Notes under the pieces: model-generated
What the model was told of the DNA's origin: nothing
The model's input: only the letters and a program-made list of their open reading frames with translations
Database searches by the model: none
Source: Brenneria corticis
GTDB taxonomy: Bacteria > Pseudomonadota > Gammaproteobacteria > Enterobacterales > Enterobacteriaceae
Direction: 5' to 3'
Length of the DNA: 64,000 bases
NCBI RefSeq assembly: GCF_003115855.1
Contig: NZ_KZ819081.1
Span: 62,001-126,000, forward strand
In this document: positions 1 to 8,091 of the stretch, piece after piece
Position numbering within the stretch: the stretch's first letter is position 1
Layout: every line of letters starts with the position of its first letter
Made by a program: the position numbers and the translations under genes

Positions 1-464
1 TCTCGGTGCTGTTTGAAAATCCGTTCCTGCATACCACCACCTTCGGCGGTAACCCGCTGGCCTGTTCGGCGGCGCTGGCCACCATCAATGTTCTGCTGAC
101 GGAAAAATTGCCTGAGCAAGCCGCGCAGCAAGGGGACTTTTTACTGCAAGGGCTGAAAGAGCTTGCCGCCGGCTACCCTGAGTTGATTTCCGAAGTACGC
201 GGCCTTGGCTTATTGCAGGCTATCGAGTTCAGGAAAAACGAGATTGGGTATACGTTTGCGAAAGAACTTTTCCATCGTCATATTCTGGTGGCCGGAACGT
301 TGAATAACGCCAAATCGGTGCGCATCGAACCGCCGCTTACCATCACCCGCGAACAGTGCGCTCGCGTACTGAAGGAAGCGGGTGAGGCGTTAAAAAAGCT
401 CAAGGGAACGATGGCGGGAAAAAGCGCGGAGGAGAATAAAATTAAAGAGTATGTGGTTGAGTGA
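1..464 (+). CDS. patA: Putrescine aminotransferase, C-terminal part (5' end outside window)
   Basis: This is the last ~154 codons of a class III PLP-dependent aminotransferase; the first complete codon in frame begins at position 3 and the gene continues upstream of the window. The run FLHTTTFGGNPLACSAAL and the tail with VAGTLNNAK and RIEPPLTIT match the C-terminal third of E. coli PatA (YgjG), which converts putrescine and 2-oxoglutarate to 4-aminobutanal and glutamate in the cytoplasm. The PLP lysine is outside the window. The last ~20 residues are charged and unlike E. coli. The gene ends about 50 bases before a good rho-independent terminator. Assignment to PatA rather than another class III aminotransferase rests on my recollection of the family sequence. 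Confidence 0.85.
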   Translation, partial: SVLFENPFLHTTTFGGNPLACSAALATINVLLTEKLPEQAAQQGDFLLQGLKELAAGYPELISEVRGLGLLQAIEFRKNEIGYTFAKELFHRHILVAGTLNNAKSVRIEPPLTITREQCARVLKEAGEALKKLKGTMAGKSAEENKIKEYVVE

Positions 465-511
465 CATCGGCGATTCCGCCACGGCAGGTCGCGCTTTGTT
501 AATGTTCTATC

Positions 512-547
512 AAAAACCAGTCAGCTTTTAATTTGACTGGTTTTTTT
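512..547. terminator. Rho-independent terminator after patA
   Basis: A 12-bp inverted repeat (AAAAACCAGTCA at 512-523 and its complement at 534-545) with a 10-base loop, running into a T tract at 541-547. The A run on the other side would also let it stop leftward transcription from the esterase gene, so it may act in both directions. Confidence 0.85.
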
Positions 548-640
548 ATGGCGGGCGTCCTGCCCGCCACCCTCCGGGCCGTCGCAAGCGACGTTGAAAA
601 TCGCTCCCGGCGATTTTTTATGGCGGGCGTCCTGCCCGCC
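543..640. repeat. Two copies of a 26-bp hairpin repeat between patA and the esterase gene
   Basis: An identical 26-base unit occurs at 543-568 and 615-640. Each holds the inverted repeat GGCGGGC-gtcct-GCCCGCC preceded by TTTTTAT. Spacing is 72 bp. It has the look of a dispersed palindromic (REP-like) element lying 3' of two convergent genes. Whether it occurs elsewhere in the genome cannot be judged here. Confidence 0.7.
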
Positions 641-650
641 GCCAGCAACG

Positions 651-2192
651 TTATTGCTCCGCCAGTTTTTCCACCAGATCCAGGCGCTGCCGCCACGGGT
701 CGGGCTGTTGCGCGGTGTGCTGCGCGCCGTCGGCCGGGACGATCAGAATATTGTCTTTTTGCCGGCTATAGCGCTCCCACTGCGGCAGGTCGGCGCCATC
801 CGGCCGGCCGGTGCGGGCGAAGTTCACCCAGTACTGCTGCGTTTGCCGGGCGACGGCCCGATCGTTCGCCGTGACCTGCTCGCCGTAGCGCGCGGTCAGC
901 GTATTAAACACGTAAGGGATCTCGCTGGCATGCACCGCCCCCTGCCATTGATCGCGCATACTGTCCGCCACATAGCCAAAACGGTACTGCCAGGCCGGAA
1001 TCCCGGCCTTGTCCCAGATACGGGCGACGAAGCGAGCCGGCTCCACCATAAAGCCGTCGCTGGAAATCGCCATGGCCACGGCCTGAGGCGACAAGCCCCG
1101 ATAAGCCTGTTTGGCCTGCCGACGATCGGCGGCGGCAAAAACCGCCACCGCCTCATCAAGGGTTTCCGCCTTGGGGGGGAAGCCGATATCGGCGTCGGTG
1201 GCGCCGACCAGCAGCGGGATGCGCTGGAAGGCGCCCTGACGATACAGATCCTGTGGTTCGCCGACGATCAGTCTGCCATCGATCATCGGGCCGGAATAAT
1301 CCGCCGGACTTATCGCCATATTCAGACCGTTGACCACCTTATCCGCCGGAATGTCGCGTAACGCCGCCAGGGCGTTTTCATCTTTTCCGCTGATGCCGTT
1401 GGCCTGCGCAAACGCCAGCCCGGCCTGCTCCGCCCTGGGCCAATCCTGTGCGATGGCCAGGTTATGTCTGCCGCCGCCGGATTGAATAATGGCCTTGTGA
1501 AACAGCCCCTGCGCCAAATTGCTGGTGAGCAGTGAATGGATGGCGAACCCGCCGGCGGATTCGCCGAACAGCGTCACATTTTGCGCATCGCCATTAAATG
1601 CCGCGATATTTTTTTGTACCCATTTCAGCGCCGCAATCTGATCCATTAATCCGTAATTGCCGCGCAGCGGCTGGTCCGCCAATGCGGGATGGGCAAAGAA
1701 ACCAAAACGGCCGACGCGGTAGTTGAAACTGACGAACACCACCCCCTGACGGGCGAATTCTTCGCCTGAATAGACCTCCGGCGACGAACCGCCGTTGACG
1801 AACCCGCCGCCGTAGATCCACACCATCACCGGCAGGGGGCCGCGGGCGTCGGCCGGACGCCACACGTTGACGGTCAGGCAGTCTTCGCTAAAGCCGACGC
1901 CGAGCGGGGCGGCATCGCCGGGAAAGGGTTCCTGCATGCAATCCTTGCCGTACGCCACGGCCGGGCGAACGCCCGTCCAGCGAGGCGCCGGCTGCGGCGG
2001 CTGCCAGCGCAGCTCGCCCAGGGGCGGCGCGGCGTAAGGCACGCCTTTAAAGGCGTCGACGCCTTGTCGCGTGGTTCCGGCGATGCCGCCGCCGTCCAGT
2101 GCGACCCGCGGTCCGTCGGCCGGTACGACGGCCTGGCTGGCGGCAGACAGCAGCAATAATCCGGCCGCGAGCAATTTATCCATTTTATTCAT
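651..2192 (-). CDS. Exported type-B carboxylesterase/lipase (PnbA-like)
   Basis: A 513-residue alpha/beta hydrolase of the carboxylesterase type-B family (cholinesterase/para-nitrobenzyl esterase fold). The nucleophile elbow GESAGG is clear, the oxyanion-hole stretch IYGGGF precedes it, and SEDCLTVNVWRP is the family signature. The start at 2192 is chosen over a longer frame to 2282 because an AAAGGAG ribosome-binding site lies 8 bases upstream and the protein then opens with a classic signal peptide (MNKMDKLLAAGLLLLSAASQA). It is therefore probably periplasmic or secreted and hydrolyses ester substrates that cannot be named from sequence. It stands alone, convergent with patA. No lipobox is seen. 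Confidence 0.85.
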   Translation of the reverse strand: MNKMDKLLAAGLLLLSAASQAVVPADGPRVALDGGGIAGTTRQGVDAFKGVPYAAPPLGELRWQPPQPAPRWTGVRPAVAYGKDCMQEPFPGDAAPLGVGFSEDCLTVNVWRPADARGPLPVMVWIYGGGFVNGGSSPEVYSGEEFARQGVVFVSFNYRVGRFGFFAHPALADQPLRGNYGLMDQIAALKWVQKNIAAFNGDAQNVTLFGESAGGFAIHSLLTSNLAQGLFHKAIIQSGGGRHNLAIAQDWPRAEQAGLAFAQANGISGKDENALAALRDIPADKVVNGLNMAISPADYSGPMIDGRLIVGEPQDLYRQGAFQRIPLLVGATDADIGFPPKAETLDEAVAVFAAADRRQAKQAYRGLSPQAVAMAISSDGFMVEPARFVARIWDKAGIPAWQYRFGYVADSMRDQWQGAVHASEIPYVFNTLTARYGEQVTANDRAVARQTQQYWVNFARTGRPDGADLPQWERYSRQKDNILIVPADGAQHTAQQPDPWRQRLDLVEKLAEQ

Positions 2193-2419
2193 TGGCACTG
2201 CTCCTTTGGTGACCAAAATAAATCGTCGGGAATATTTTTTAACGCCGATATAGAAAGTTTGCATTGATATGACAACGGTCATGGGCAGTATATGTGACGG
2301 AAATCAAAACCAGAGTACGCATAACCGGCGCATTTTTTCAGCAAAAATCTCTCGATCGGCAATAATGTAGCGGTACGGCCTTTCATTCATATCATCAGGA
2401 ATACCGATTGAATAAAATG

Positions 2420-2450
2420 TTCGAATATACTCGTACATTTGTACTATACT
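2420..2450 (+). promoter_or_regulatory. Possible promoter in the esterase/EF-G intergenic region
   Basis: The 339-bp gap 2193-2531 separates divergent genes. Two TATACT hexamers lie 19 bp apart at 2426-2431 and 2445-2450; either could be a -10 element for the EF-G gene, with only a poor TTCGAA at 2420-2425 as a -35 candidate. The rest of the gap is moderately AT-rich, with no other element I can name. An AAGGATG-type ribosome-binding site precedes the gene. Prediction by eye only. Confidence 0.3.
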
Positions 2451-2531
2451 GTTCGCCGATATCAGATCGAGTTCTGCCGCAGACAGTTAACTGCCAGCCC
2501 CAGAATTAGTTTAACTAATTAAGGATGTTAT

Positions 2532-4634
2532 ATGGCTCGCATCACCCCCATTGAACGCTATCGCAATATTGGCATTTCCGCCCACATTGATGCCGGTAAA
2601 ACCACCACGACGGAACGCATCCTGTTTTACACCGGGGTGAGTCACAAGATGGGCGAAGTCCACGATGGCGCGGCGACCACCGACTGGATGGCGCAGGAAC
2701 AGGAACGCGGCATAACCATTACCTCCGCGGCGGTAACCTGTTTCTGGCAGGGGATGGAGAACCGCTATCCCCGGCATCATATCAATATTATCGATACCCC
2801 CGGACACGTGGATTTCACCATTGAGGTCGAGCGCTCGATGCGCGTGCTGGACGGCGCGGTAATGGTGTATGACTCGGTCGGCGGCGTGCAGCCGCAGTCG
2901 GAAACGGTCTGGCGCCAGGCGAATAAATATCAGGTGCCGCGGTTGGCGTTCGTCAACAAAATGGACCGCCCCGGCGCCGACTATTTCCGCGTTCGTCAGA
3001 TGATGATCGATCGGCTGAAAGCCAATCCGGTGCCGATAGTCATCCCGATAGGCAGCGAAGAACACTTTATCGGCGTGATCGACCTGATCAAAATGCGCGC
3101 CATTATCTGGGACGACGCCACGCAGGGGATGACCTTCAGCTATGAGGCCGTCCCGGAGCACCTGCTGGCGACGGCGCAGGAGTGGCGGGACAATATGGTC
3201 ACGGCGGCGGCGGAAGCGACGGACGAGCTGATGACCCGATACCTGAACGGCGAGGCGCTGAGCGAAGAGGAGATTACCCTCGGCCTGCGTATCCGCACCA
3301 TTGCGGGCGAGATTCAGCCGATGCTGTGCGGCAGCGCGTTTAAAAACAAAGGGGTACAGCGCATGCTGGACGCCATCATCGAGCTGATGCCGTCGCCGCT
3401 GGATATTCCGCCGGTCAGCGGTATTGATGAAAAAGGCAATCAGACGGTGCGTCACGCCGACGACGACGATAAGTTCGCGGCGCTGGCGTTCAAGCTGATG
3501 ACCGACTCCTACGTCGGCCAGTTGACGTTTGTGCGGGTCTATTCCGGCGTGCTGCGCAAGGGCGACAGCGTTTACAACCCGATCAAGGGCAAAAAGGAGC
3601 GTATCGGGCGTATCGTCCAGATGCACGCCAATGCGCGCCACGAAGTGGATGAAATCCGCGCCGGGGACATCGCCGCCTGCGTCGGTCTGAAGGAGGTGAC
3701 CACCGGGGAAACCCTGTGCGACCCGGATGCCGTGCTGACGCTGGAACAGATGACCTTCCCCGAGCCGGTGATTTCGCTGGCTATCGAGCCGAAAACCAAG
3801 GCCGATCAGGAAAGAATGGGCATCGCCCTGCAGCGGCTGGCGTCGGAAGATCCGTCGTTCCGCCTCAAAACCGACGAGGAGTCCGGGCAGACGATTATTT
3901 CCGGCATGGGCGAGCTGCATCTGGAGATCATCGTCGACCGCATGAAGCGCGAATTCGGCGTGGCGGCCAATATCGGCAGGCCGCAGGTCACCTATCGTGA
4001 AACCATCCGCAGCAAGGTGACGGACGTGGAAGGGAAGTTTGTCCGTCAGTCCGGCGGTAAGGGCCAGTACGGCCACGTGGTGCTGACGGTTGAGCCGCAG
4101 GAAGCGGGCAAAGGCTTCGCCTTCGAGGATGCCACCAAGGGCGGGGTGGTGCCGCGTGAATTTATTCCGTCGGTGGAAAAGGGCGTGCGCGAAGCGATGA
4201 CGACCGGGGTGCTGGCGGGTTACCCGATCGTCGACGTCAAGGTCACGCTGACTTTCGGCTCCTACCATGAGGTGGACTCCTCGGAAATGGCCTTCAAGAT
4301 GGCGGCGATTTTCGGCTTCCGCGAGGCGATAAAACGCGCCAATCCGGTGATCCTGGAGCCGGTCATGAAGGTGGAGGTTGAAACGCCGGAAGAGTACGCC
4401 GGCAGCGTCATGGGGGATCTGTCTTCCCGCCGCGGTCTGGTGCAGGGCATGGAAGAGATGATCGCCGGGCGGATTATCCGCGCCGAGGTGCCGCTATCCG
4501 AGATGTTCGGCTACTCCACCGCGTTGCGCTCGATGTCTCAGGGACGGGCGACCTATACCATGGAGTTCCGGCACTACGTGGAAGCGCCGCGCAATGTGAC
4601 GGAAGAGATCATCGCGGCGCGCCGCTCGCGCTAA
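2532..4634 (+). CDS. fusA: Elongation factor G, stand-alone second copy
   Basis: A full-length 700-residue translocation GTPase. G1 AHIDAGKT is at 17-24, the switch RGITIT at 59-64, DTPGH at 88-92 and NKMD at 142-145, followed by domain II and the FGSYHEVDSS and GYST stretches of domains IV-V. EF-G drives tRNA/mRNA movement on the ribosome, and some members act in recycling. It is not in the str operon: rpsL, rpsG and tuf are absent and its neighbours are an esterase and proP. From memory of the two proteins, several segments (YDSVGG, EIQPMLCGSAF, GEFVxQSGG-type, VMGDLSSRRG, LVQGMEE) read more like beta-proteobacterial EF-G than E. coli FusA, suggesting acquisition rather than recent duplication. 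The canonical copy is presumably elsewhere. Identity as EF-G is certain; role of the second copy is unknown. Confidence 0.93.
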   Translation: MARITPIERYRNIGISAHIDAGKTTTTERILFYTGVSHKMGEVHDGAATTDWMAQEQERGITITSAAVTCFWQGMENRYPRHHINIIDTPGHVDFTIEVERSMRVLDGAVMVYDSVGGVQPQSETVWRQANKYQVPRLAFVNKMDRPGADYFRVRQMMIDRLKANPVPIVIPIGSEEHFIGVIDLIKMRAIIWDDATQGMTFSYEAVPEHLLATAQEWRDNMVTAAAEATDELMTRYLNGEALSEEEITLGLRIRTIAGEIQPMLCGSAFKNKGVQRMLDAIIELMPSPLDIPPVSGIDEKGNQTVRHADDDDKFAALAFKLMTDSYVGQLTFVRVYSGVLRKGDSVYNPIKGKKERIGRIVQMHANARHEVDEIRAGDIAACVGLKEVTTGETLCDPDAVLTLEQMTFPEPVISLAIEPKTKADQERMGIALQRLASEDPSFRLKTDEESGQTIISGMGELHLEIIVDRMKREFGVAANIGRPQVTYRETIRSKVTDVEGKFVRQSGGKGQYGHVVLTVEPQEAGKGFAFEDATKGGVVPREFIPSVEKGVREAMTTGVLAGYPIVDVKVTLTFGSYHEVDSSEMAFKMAAIFGFREAIKRANPVILEPVMKVEVETPEEYAGSVMGDLSSRRGLVQGMEEMIAGRIIRAEVPLSEMFGYSTALRSMSQGRATYTMEFRHYVEAPRNVTEEIIAARRSR

Positions 4635-4646
4635 ATAACGGCCAGC

Positions 4647-4675
4647 CGGCTTCCCTCCGGTCAGGGGGGAAGCCG
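4647..4675. terminator. Hairpin 12 bases after the EF-G stop codon
   Basis: A perfect 9-bp inverted repeat, CGGCTTCCC (4647-4655) with GGGAAGCCG (4667-4675), lies just past the EF-G stop. No T run follows, so it is a weak or Rho-assisted terminator at best, or an mRNA 3' stabilising stem. Confidence 0.4.
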
Positions 4676-4869
4676 CATAAGGATCGTTCCAGCGCCGGAC
4701 GCCAACCTCGTTCCCGCATTACCCCCGATTGTGTTACTATAACGTTATTCAGTACTTCGCAATTCCGTCATTTCAAATATGAAATTACTGCTCTGTTATT
4801 TATCCCGCAAAATAATCGCCAGGCCGTTTTCAACCGCCGCGAGTAACACAGGCGTCATTTTTGAAATAT

Positions 4870-4877
4870 CCTATAAT
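4870..4877 (+). promoter_or_regulatory. Candidate sigma-S type -10 element upstream of proP
   Basis: The 327-bp gap 4635-4961 holds a perfect TATAAT at 4872-4877 preceded by CC, with no credible -35. In E. coli, proP has a sigma-S/Fis-dependent P2 promoter, and a C before the -10 with a weak -35 is a sigma-S hallmark, so this fits by analogy. A second AT-rich stretch near 4730-4745 could be the osmotic P1. A GGAG ribosome-binding site lies just before proP. No Fis or CRP site is claimed. Confidence 0.35.
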
Positions 4878-4961
4878 CAAATGATTTTGGGAAAGGATTG
4901 TTGCAATCGTTTATCGCTATCGTCAGGTGAACGGTTGTTTTTTAAACAAATGGAGTCATAA

Positions 4962-6464
4962 ATGGTATTAAAAAAGAAACGTCGTGTGCCCATGAAAATA
5001 CAGGACATTACGATAATTGACGACGTCAAGCTTAAAAAGGCCATTACGGCCGCGGCGCTTGGCAATGCGATGGAATGGTTCGATTTCGGCGTTTATGGTT
5101 TTGTTGCTTATGCGCTCGGACGGGTATTTTTCCCCGGAGCGGATCCCGGCGTGCAAATGATTGCCGCGCTGGCGACCTTTTCGGTTCCTTTTCTTGTCAG
5201 GCCGTTGGGCGGCGTATTTTTTGGCGCCATGGGCGATAAATTCGGTCGCCAGAAAGTGTTGTCGGTAACCATTATTATTATGGCGGTCAGCACGTTCTGT
5301 ATTGGTTTGATCCCGTCCTATGCATCAATAGGTATCTGGGCGCCGATATTATTGCTGCTGGCGAAATTGGCGCAGGGTTTTTCCGTCGGCGGGGAATATA
5401 CCGGCGCGGCGATATTCGTTGCCGAATATTCACCGGACAGAAAGCGCGGCTTTTTAGGCAGTTGGCTTGATTTTGGCTCGATCGCCGGCTTTGTTTTAGG
5501 GGCGGGCGTAGTGGTGCTGATTTCGTCGATTGTCGGCGAAGCGGACTTCCTCGAATGGGGATGGCGTATTCCGTTCTTTATCGCCGGTCCTCTGGGACTG
5601 ATCGGGATCTATTTGCGCCATGCGCTGGAGGAAACTCCGGCCTTTCAACAACATGTCGATAAACTGGATAAAGACTCGAAAGACAGCCTGCAGTCGGCGC
5701 CCAAAGTGTCATTCAGGGAGATTGCCACCAAACAGTGGCGGGGTTTACTGATGTGCGTCGGCGTGGTTATTGTCACCAACGTCACCTACTATATGTTGCT
5801 GACCTATATGCCGAGCTACCTGTCGCACAGCCTGCATTATTCGGAAGATCATGGCGTAATGATTATTATCGCCGTGATGCTCGGTATGTTATTTGTCCAG
5901 CCGGTAATGGGATTAATGAGCGACAGATTCGGACGTAAGCCGTTTATTATTTGCGGCAGCATCGGTCTTTTTCTTTTATCCATCCCCAGTTTCATTCTTA
6001 TTAACAGCGGCGTGATTGGCCTTATTTTTTGCGGACTGCTGATTCTGGCCGTGCTGCTTAATTCTTTTACCGGCGTGATGGCGTCTATTTTACCCGCGCT
6101 GTTCCCGACGCATATCCGTTACAGCGCGTTGGCGATATCGTTCAATATATCCGTTCTGGTTGCCGGCTTTACGCCGACGGCGGCGGCATGGCTGGTTGAA
6201 TCAACGGGCAATCTTTATATGCCGGCCTATTATTTGATGGTGATTGCCGTCATCGGGCTGGTCACCGGGATAGCAATGAAAGAAACGGCTAACCGGCCGT
6301 TAAAAGGCGCCACGCCGGCGGCTTCCGACCGGGCCGAAGCGAAAGAGCTGTTGCAGGAGCAATACGACAATATCGAGCAAAAAATCGAAGATATTGACGA
6401 GCAAATCGCCGAGCTGCAGAAGAAAAGAAGAAGCCTGATCGACCAGCACCCGGAAATCAATTAG
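4962..6464 (+). CDS. proP: Proline/glycine betaine-proton symporter ProP
   Basis: A 500-residue MFS symporter that reads along its whole length like E. coli ProP, for example GNAMEWFDFGVYGFVAYALG, QGFSVGGEYTGA and TNVTYYMLLTYMPSYLSH. It has twelve predicted membrane helices with the MFS loop motif GDKFGRQK between helices 2 and 3 and DRFGRK in the second half. It imports proline, glycine betaine and ectoine with H+ in response to hyperosmolarity at the inner membrane. The hydrophilic C-terminal ~55 residues (EQYDNIEQKIEDIDEQIAEL) form the heptad-repeat coiled coil that in E. coli tunes osmotic activation, so this is a coiled-coil type ProP. The start is supported by GGAG 9 bases upstream and by length. 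Confidence 0.96.
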   Translation: MVLKKKRRVPMKIQDITIIDDVKLKKAITAAALGNAMEWFDFGVYGFVAYALGRVFFPGADPGVQMIAALATFSVPFLVRPLGGVFFGAMGDKFGRQKVLSVTIIIMAVSTFCIGLIPSYASIGIWAPILLLLAKLAQGFSVGGEYTGAAIFVAEYSPDRKRGFLGSWLDFGSIAGFVLGAGVVVLISSIVGEADFLEWGWRIPFFIAGPLGLIGIYLRHALEETPAFQQHVDKLDKDSKDSLQSAPKVSFREIATKQWRGLLMCVGVVIVTNVTYYMLLTYMPSYLSHSLHYSEDHGVMIIIAVMLGMLFVQPVMGLMSDRFGRKPFIICGSIGLFLLSIPSFILINSGVIGLIFCGLLILAVLLNSFTGVMASILPALFPTHIRYSALAISFNISVLVAGFTPTAAAWLVESTGNLYMPAYYLMVIAVIGLVTGIAMKETANRPLKGATPAASDRAEAKELLQEQYDNIEQKIEDIDEQIAELQKKRRSLIDQHPEIN

Positions 6465-6473
6465 GGCGCAGAC

Positions 6474-6508
6474 GCCGGCATTGCATCTGATAAAGATGCA
6501 ATGCTGGC
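6474..6508. terminator. Hairpin between convergent proP and amn
   Basis: A 15-bp inverted repeat (6474-6488 with 6494-6508, one G:T wobble) with a five-base loop sits in the 57-bp space between the convergent stop codons. It lacks a T run on either side, but its position makes it a likely shared transcription end point. Confidence 0.55.
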
Positions 6509-6521
6509 GGTAAACCATGGC

Positions 6522-7982
6522 CTACCGGAACGGCGGCTCGTTGAAGGTGCGCAGTTTGCGGGAATGCAGGCGATCGCCTTCGGCGCGCAGCAGGTCGATG
6601 GCGCAGATGCCGATTTGCAGATGCTCCGAAATGGCGCCCTCATAGAAGCGATTGGCCTGGCCGGGCAGCTTGATTTCACCGTGCAGCGGCTTGTCGGAGA
6701 CGCAGAGCAGCGTGCCGTAAGGCACCCGGAAACGATAACCCTGCGCGGCGATGGTCGCGCTTTCCATATCCACGGCCACCGCGCGGCTGAGATTAAAGCG
6801 CAGCGCGGAGGCCGAATATCTCAACTCCCAATTGCGATCGTCGGTGGTGACCACCGTACCGGTGCGCAGACGCTGTTTCACTTCCTCGCCGGGCATACCG
6901 CTCACCGTTTTGGTGGCGTCATAAAGGGCGCGCTGAACTTCGGCGATGCTGGGGATCGGAATATCCGGCGGCAGCACCGAATCAAGAACGTGGTCGTCGC
7001 GCAGATAGGCGTGAGCCAGCACGTAATCGCCAATCGTCTGGCTTTCGCGCAGGCCGCCGCAGTGGCCGATCATCAGCCAGGCGTGCGGCCGCAGCACCGC
7101 GAGGTGATCGCAAATGGTTTTGGCATTGGACGGGCCGACGCCGATATTCACCAGGGTAATGCCTTTGCCGTTGCGCGAAATCAGGTGGTAAGCCGGCATC
7201 TGGTGGTTTTTCCATGCGAGGTCGGAAACGGAGCGTTCGGGATTGGCGGTCGCCGAGGTAATAGAGACGCCGCCGGCGCAGGACAGGGATTCATACGGGC
7301 TGTGCGGATCGGCGATCTGGTCGCAGGACCAGCGCACGAATTCATCCACGTAGCGGGTATAGTTGGTGAAAAGAACGAACGGCTGAAAATGCTCCACCGC
7401 CGTGCCGGTATAGTGGCGCAGCCGCGCCAGGGAGAAGTCGGTCCTCAGCGCGTCAAAATGCGACAGCGGCGAGGTGGTGGTGGCGTGGAATAATCCGTCG
7501 GCGGTTTCATCGCCGATTTGCGACAGCTCGGTGGTGGGAAAATGCCGGGCGATCCCGGCGCTCATCGAACGGTCGAGAATAAGATCGGAACCGTCCAGCA
7601 CGTAGGGGAAAGGAATTTCCTGATGGGACGGCGCCACTTCAATGCTGGCGGCGTACTCCCCCTCAAGCAGGGTCAGCTGTTCGGTCAGATAGTGATGGAA
7701 AAAACGCGGGCGGGTGATGGTGGTGGTGTAGCTGCCGGGCCGCGTAAAACGCCCATACGCCCGGTGTTTCGGATGGCCCGTCGCCACGCCGTCCCATTTG
7801 ACGCGCAGCTCCGGATAGGCGAAGAGCCCCGCGGCGCGCGCCTGCGCGTCCGGCAATTTCCCCTGGGTGATAAAATCTTCAATCGCGTCGCGCAGTGCCG
7901 AAACCGCGCCGTCGTACAACGCTTCCAGTTTATCAAGCGCCTCAGCGGCGGTGAGCCTTGTGCTGGATCCGTTGTTGCCCAT
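6522..7982 (-). CDS. amn: AMP nucleosidase
   Basis: A 486-residue protein matching AMP nucleosidase (E. coli Amn, 484 residues), which hydrolyses AMP to adenine and ribose 5-phosphate in the cytoplasm and so helps control adenylate pools. The N-terminal half is the family-specific regulatory region (the FPYVLDGSD and FVLFTNYTRYVDEF stretches), and the C-terminal half is the nucleoside phosphorylase-like catalytic domain (LVNIGVGPSNAKTICDHLA, HCGGLRESQTIGDY, AVDMESATIAAQGYR, LCVSDKPLHGEIK). The start has GGAG followed by a seven-base spacer. It is monocistronic, convergent with proP. In E. coli the gene is phosphate- and purine-responsive; no Pho box was recognised here. Confidence 0.95.
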   Translation of the reverse strand: MGNNGSSTRLTAAEALDKLEALYDGAVSALRDAIEDFITQGKLPDAQARAAGLFAYPELRVKWDGVATGHPKHRAYGRFTRPGSYTTTITRPRFFHHYLTEQLTLLEGEYAASIEVAPSHQEIPFPYVLDGSDLILDRSMSAGIARHFPTTELSQIGDETADGLFHATTTSPLSHFDALRTDFSLARLRHYTGTAVEHFQPFVLFTNYTRYVDEFVRWSCDQIADPHSPYESLSCAGGVSITSATANPERSVSDLAWKNHQMPAYHLISRNGKGITLVNIGVGPSNAKTICDHLAVLRPHAWLMIGHCGGLRESQTIGDYVLAHAYLRDDHVLDSVLPPDIPIPSIAEVQRALYDATKTVSGMPGEEVKQRLRTGTVVTTDDRNWELRYSASALRFNLSRAVAVDMESATIAAQGYRFRVPYGTLLCVSDKPLHGEIKLPGQANRFYEGAISEHLQIGICAIDLLRAEGDRLHSRKLRTFNEPPFR

Positions 7983-8091
7983 ATTTTTTCTCCGTCTCTG
8001 TTCTCAATGCTTCAGCGCTGAATAGGCTGAAGCGGTTAGCCCGTTAATCAACAGGCTAGCCGAAAACAGGCGCAAAAACGACTCTTCCGGT

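Noticed and set aside
2511..4268. Long reverse-strand open frame opposite the EF-G gene
   Set aside because: Its translation is His/Arg/Ala-rich without domain features and lies fully antisense to a strongly conserved gene; an effect of high GC at third positions.
4779..4961. 60-codon frame upstream of proP
   Set aside because: It covers the likely proP promoter and has no ribosome-binding site or homology that I recognise.
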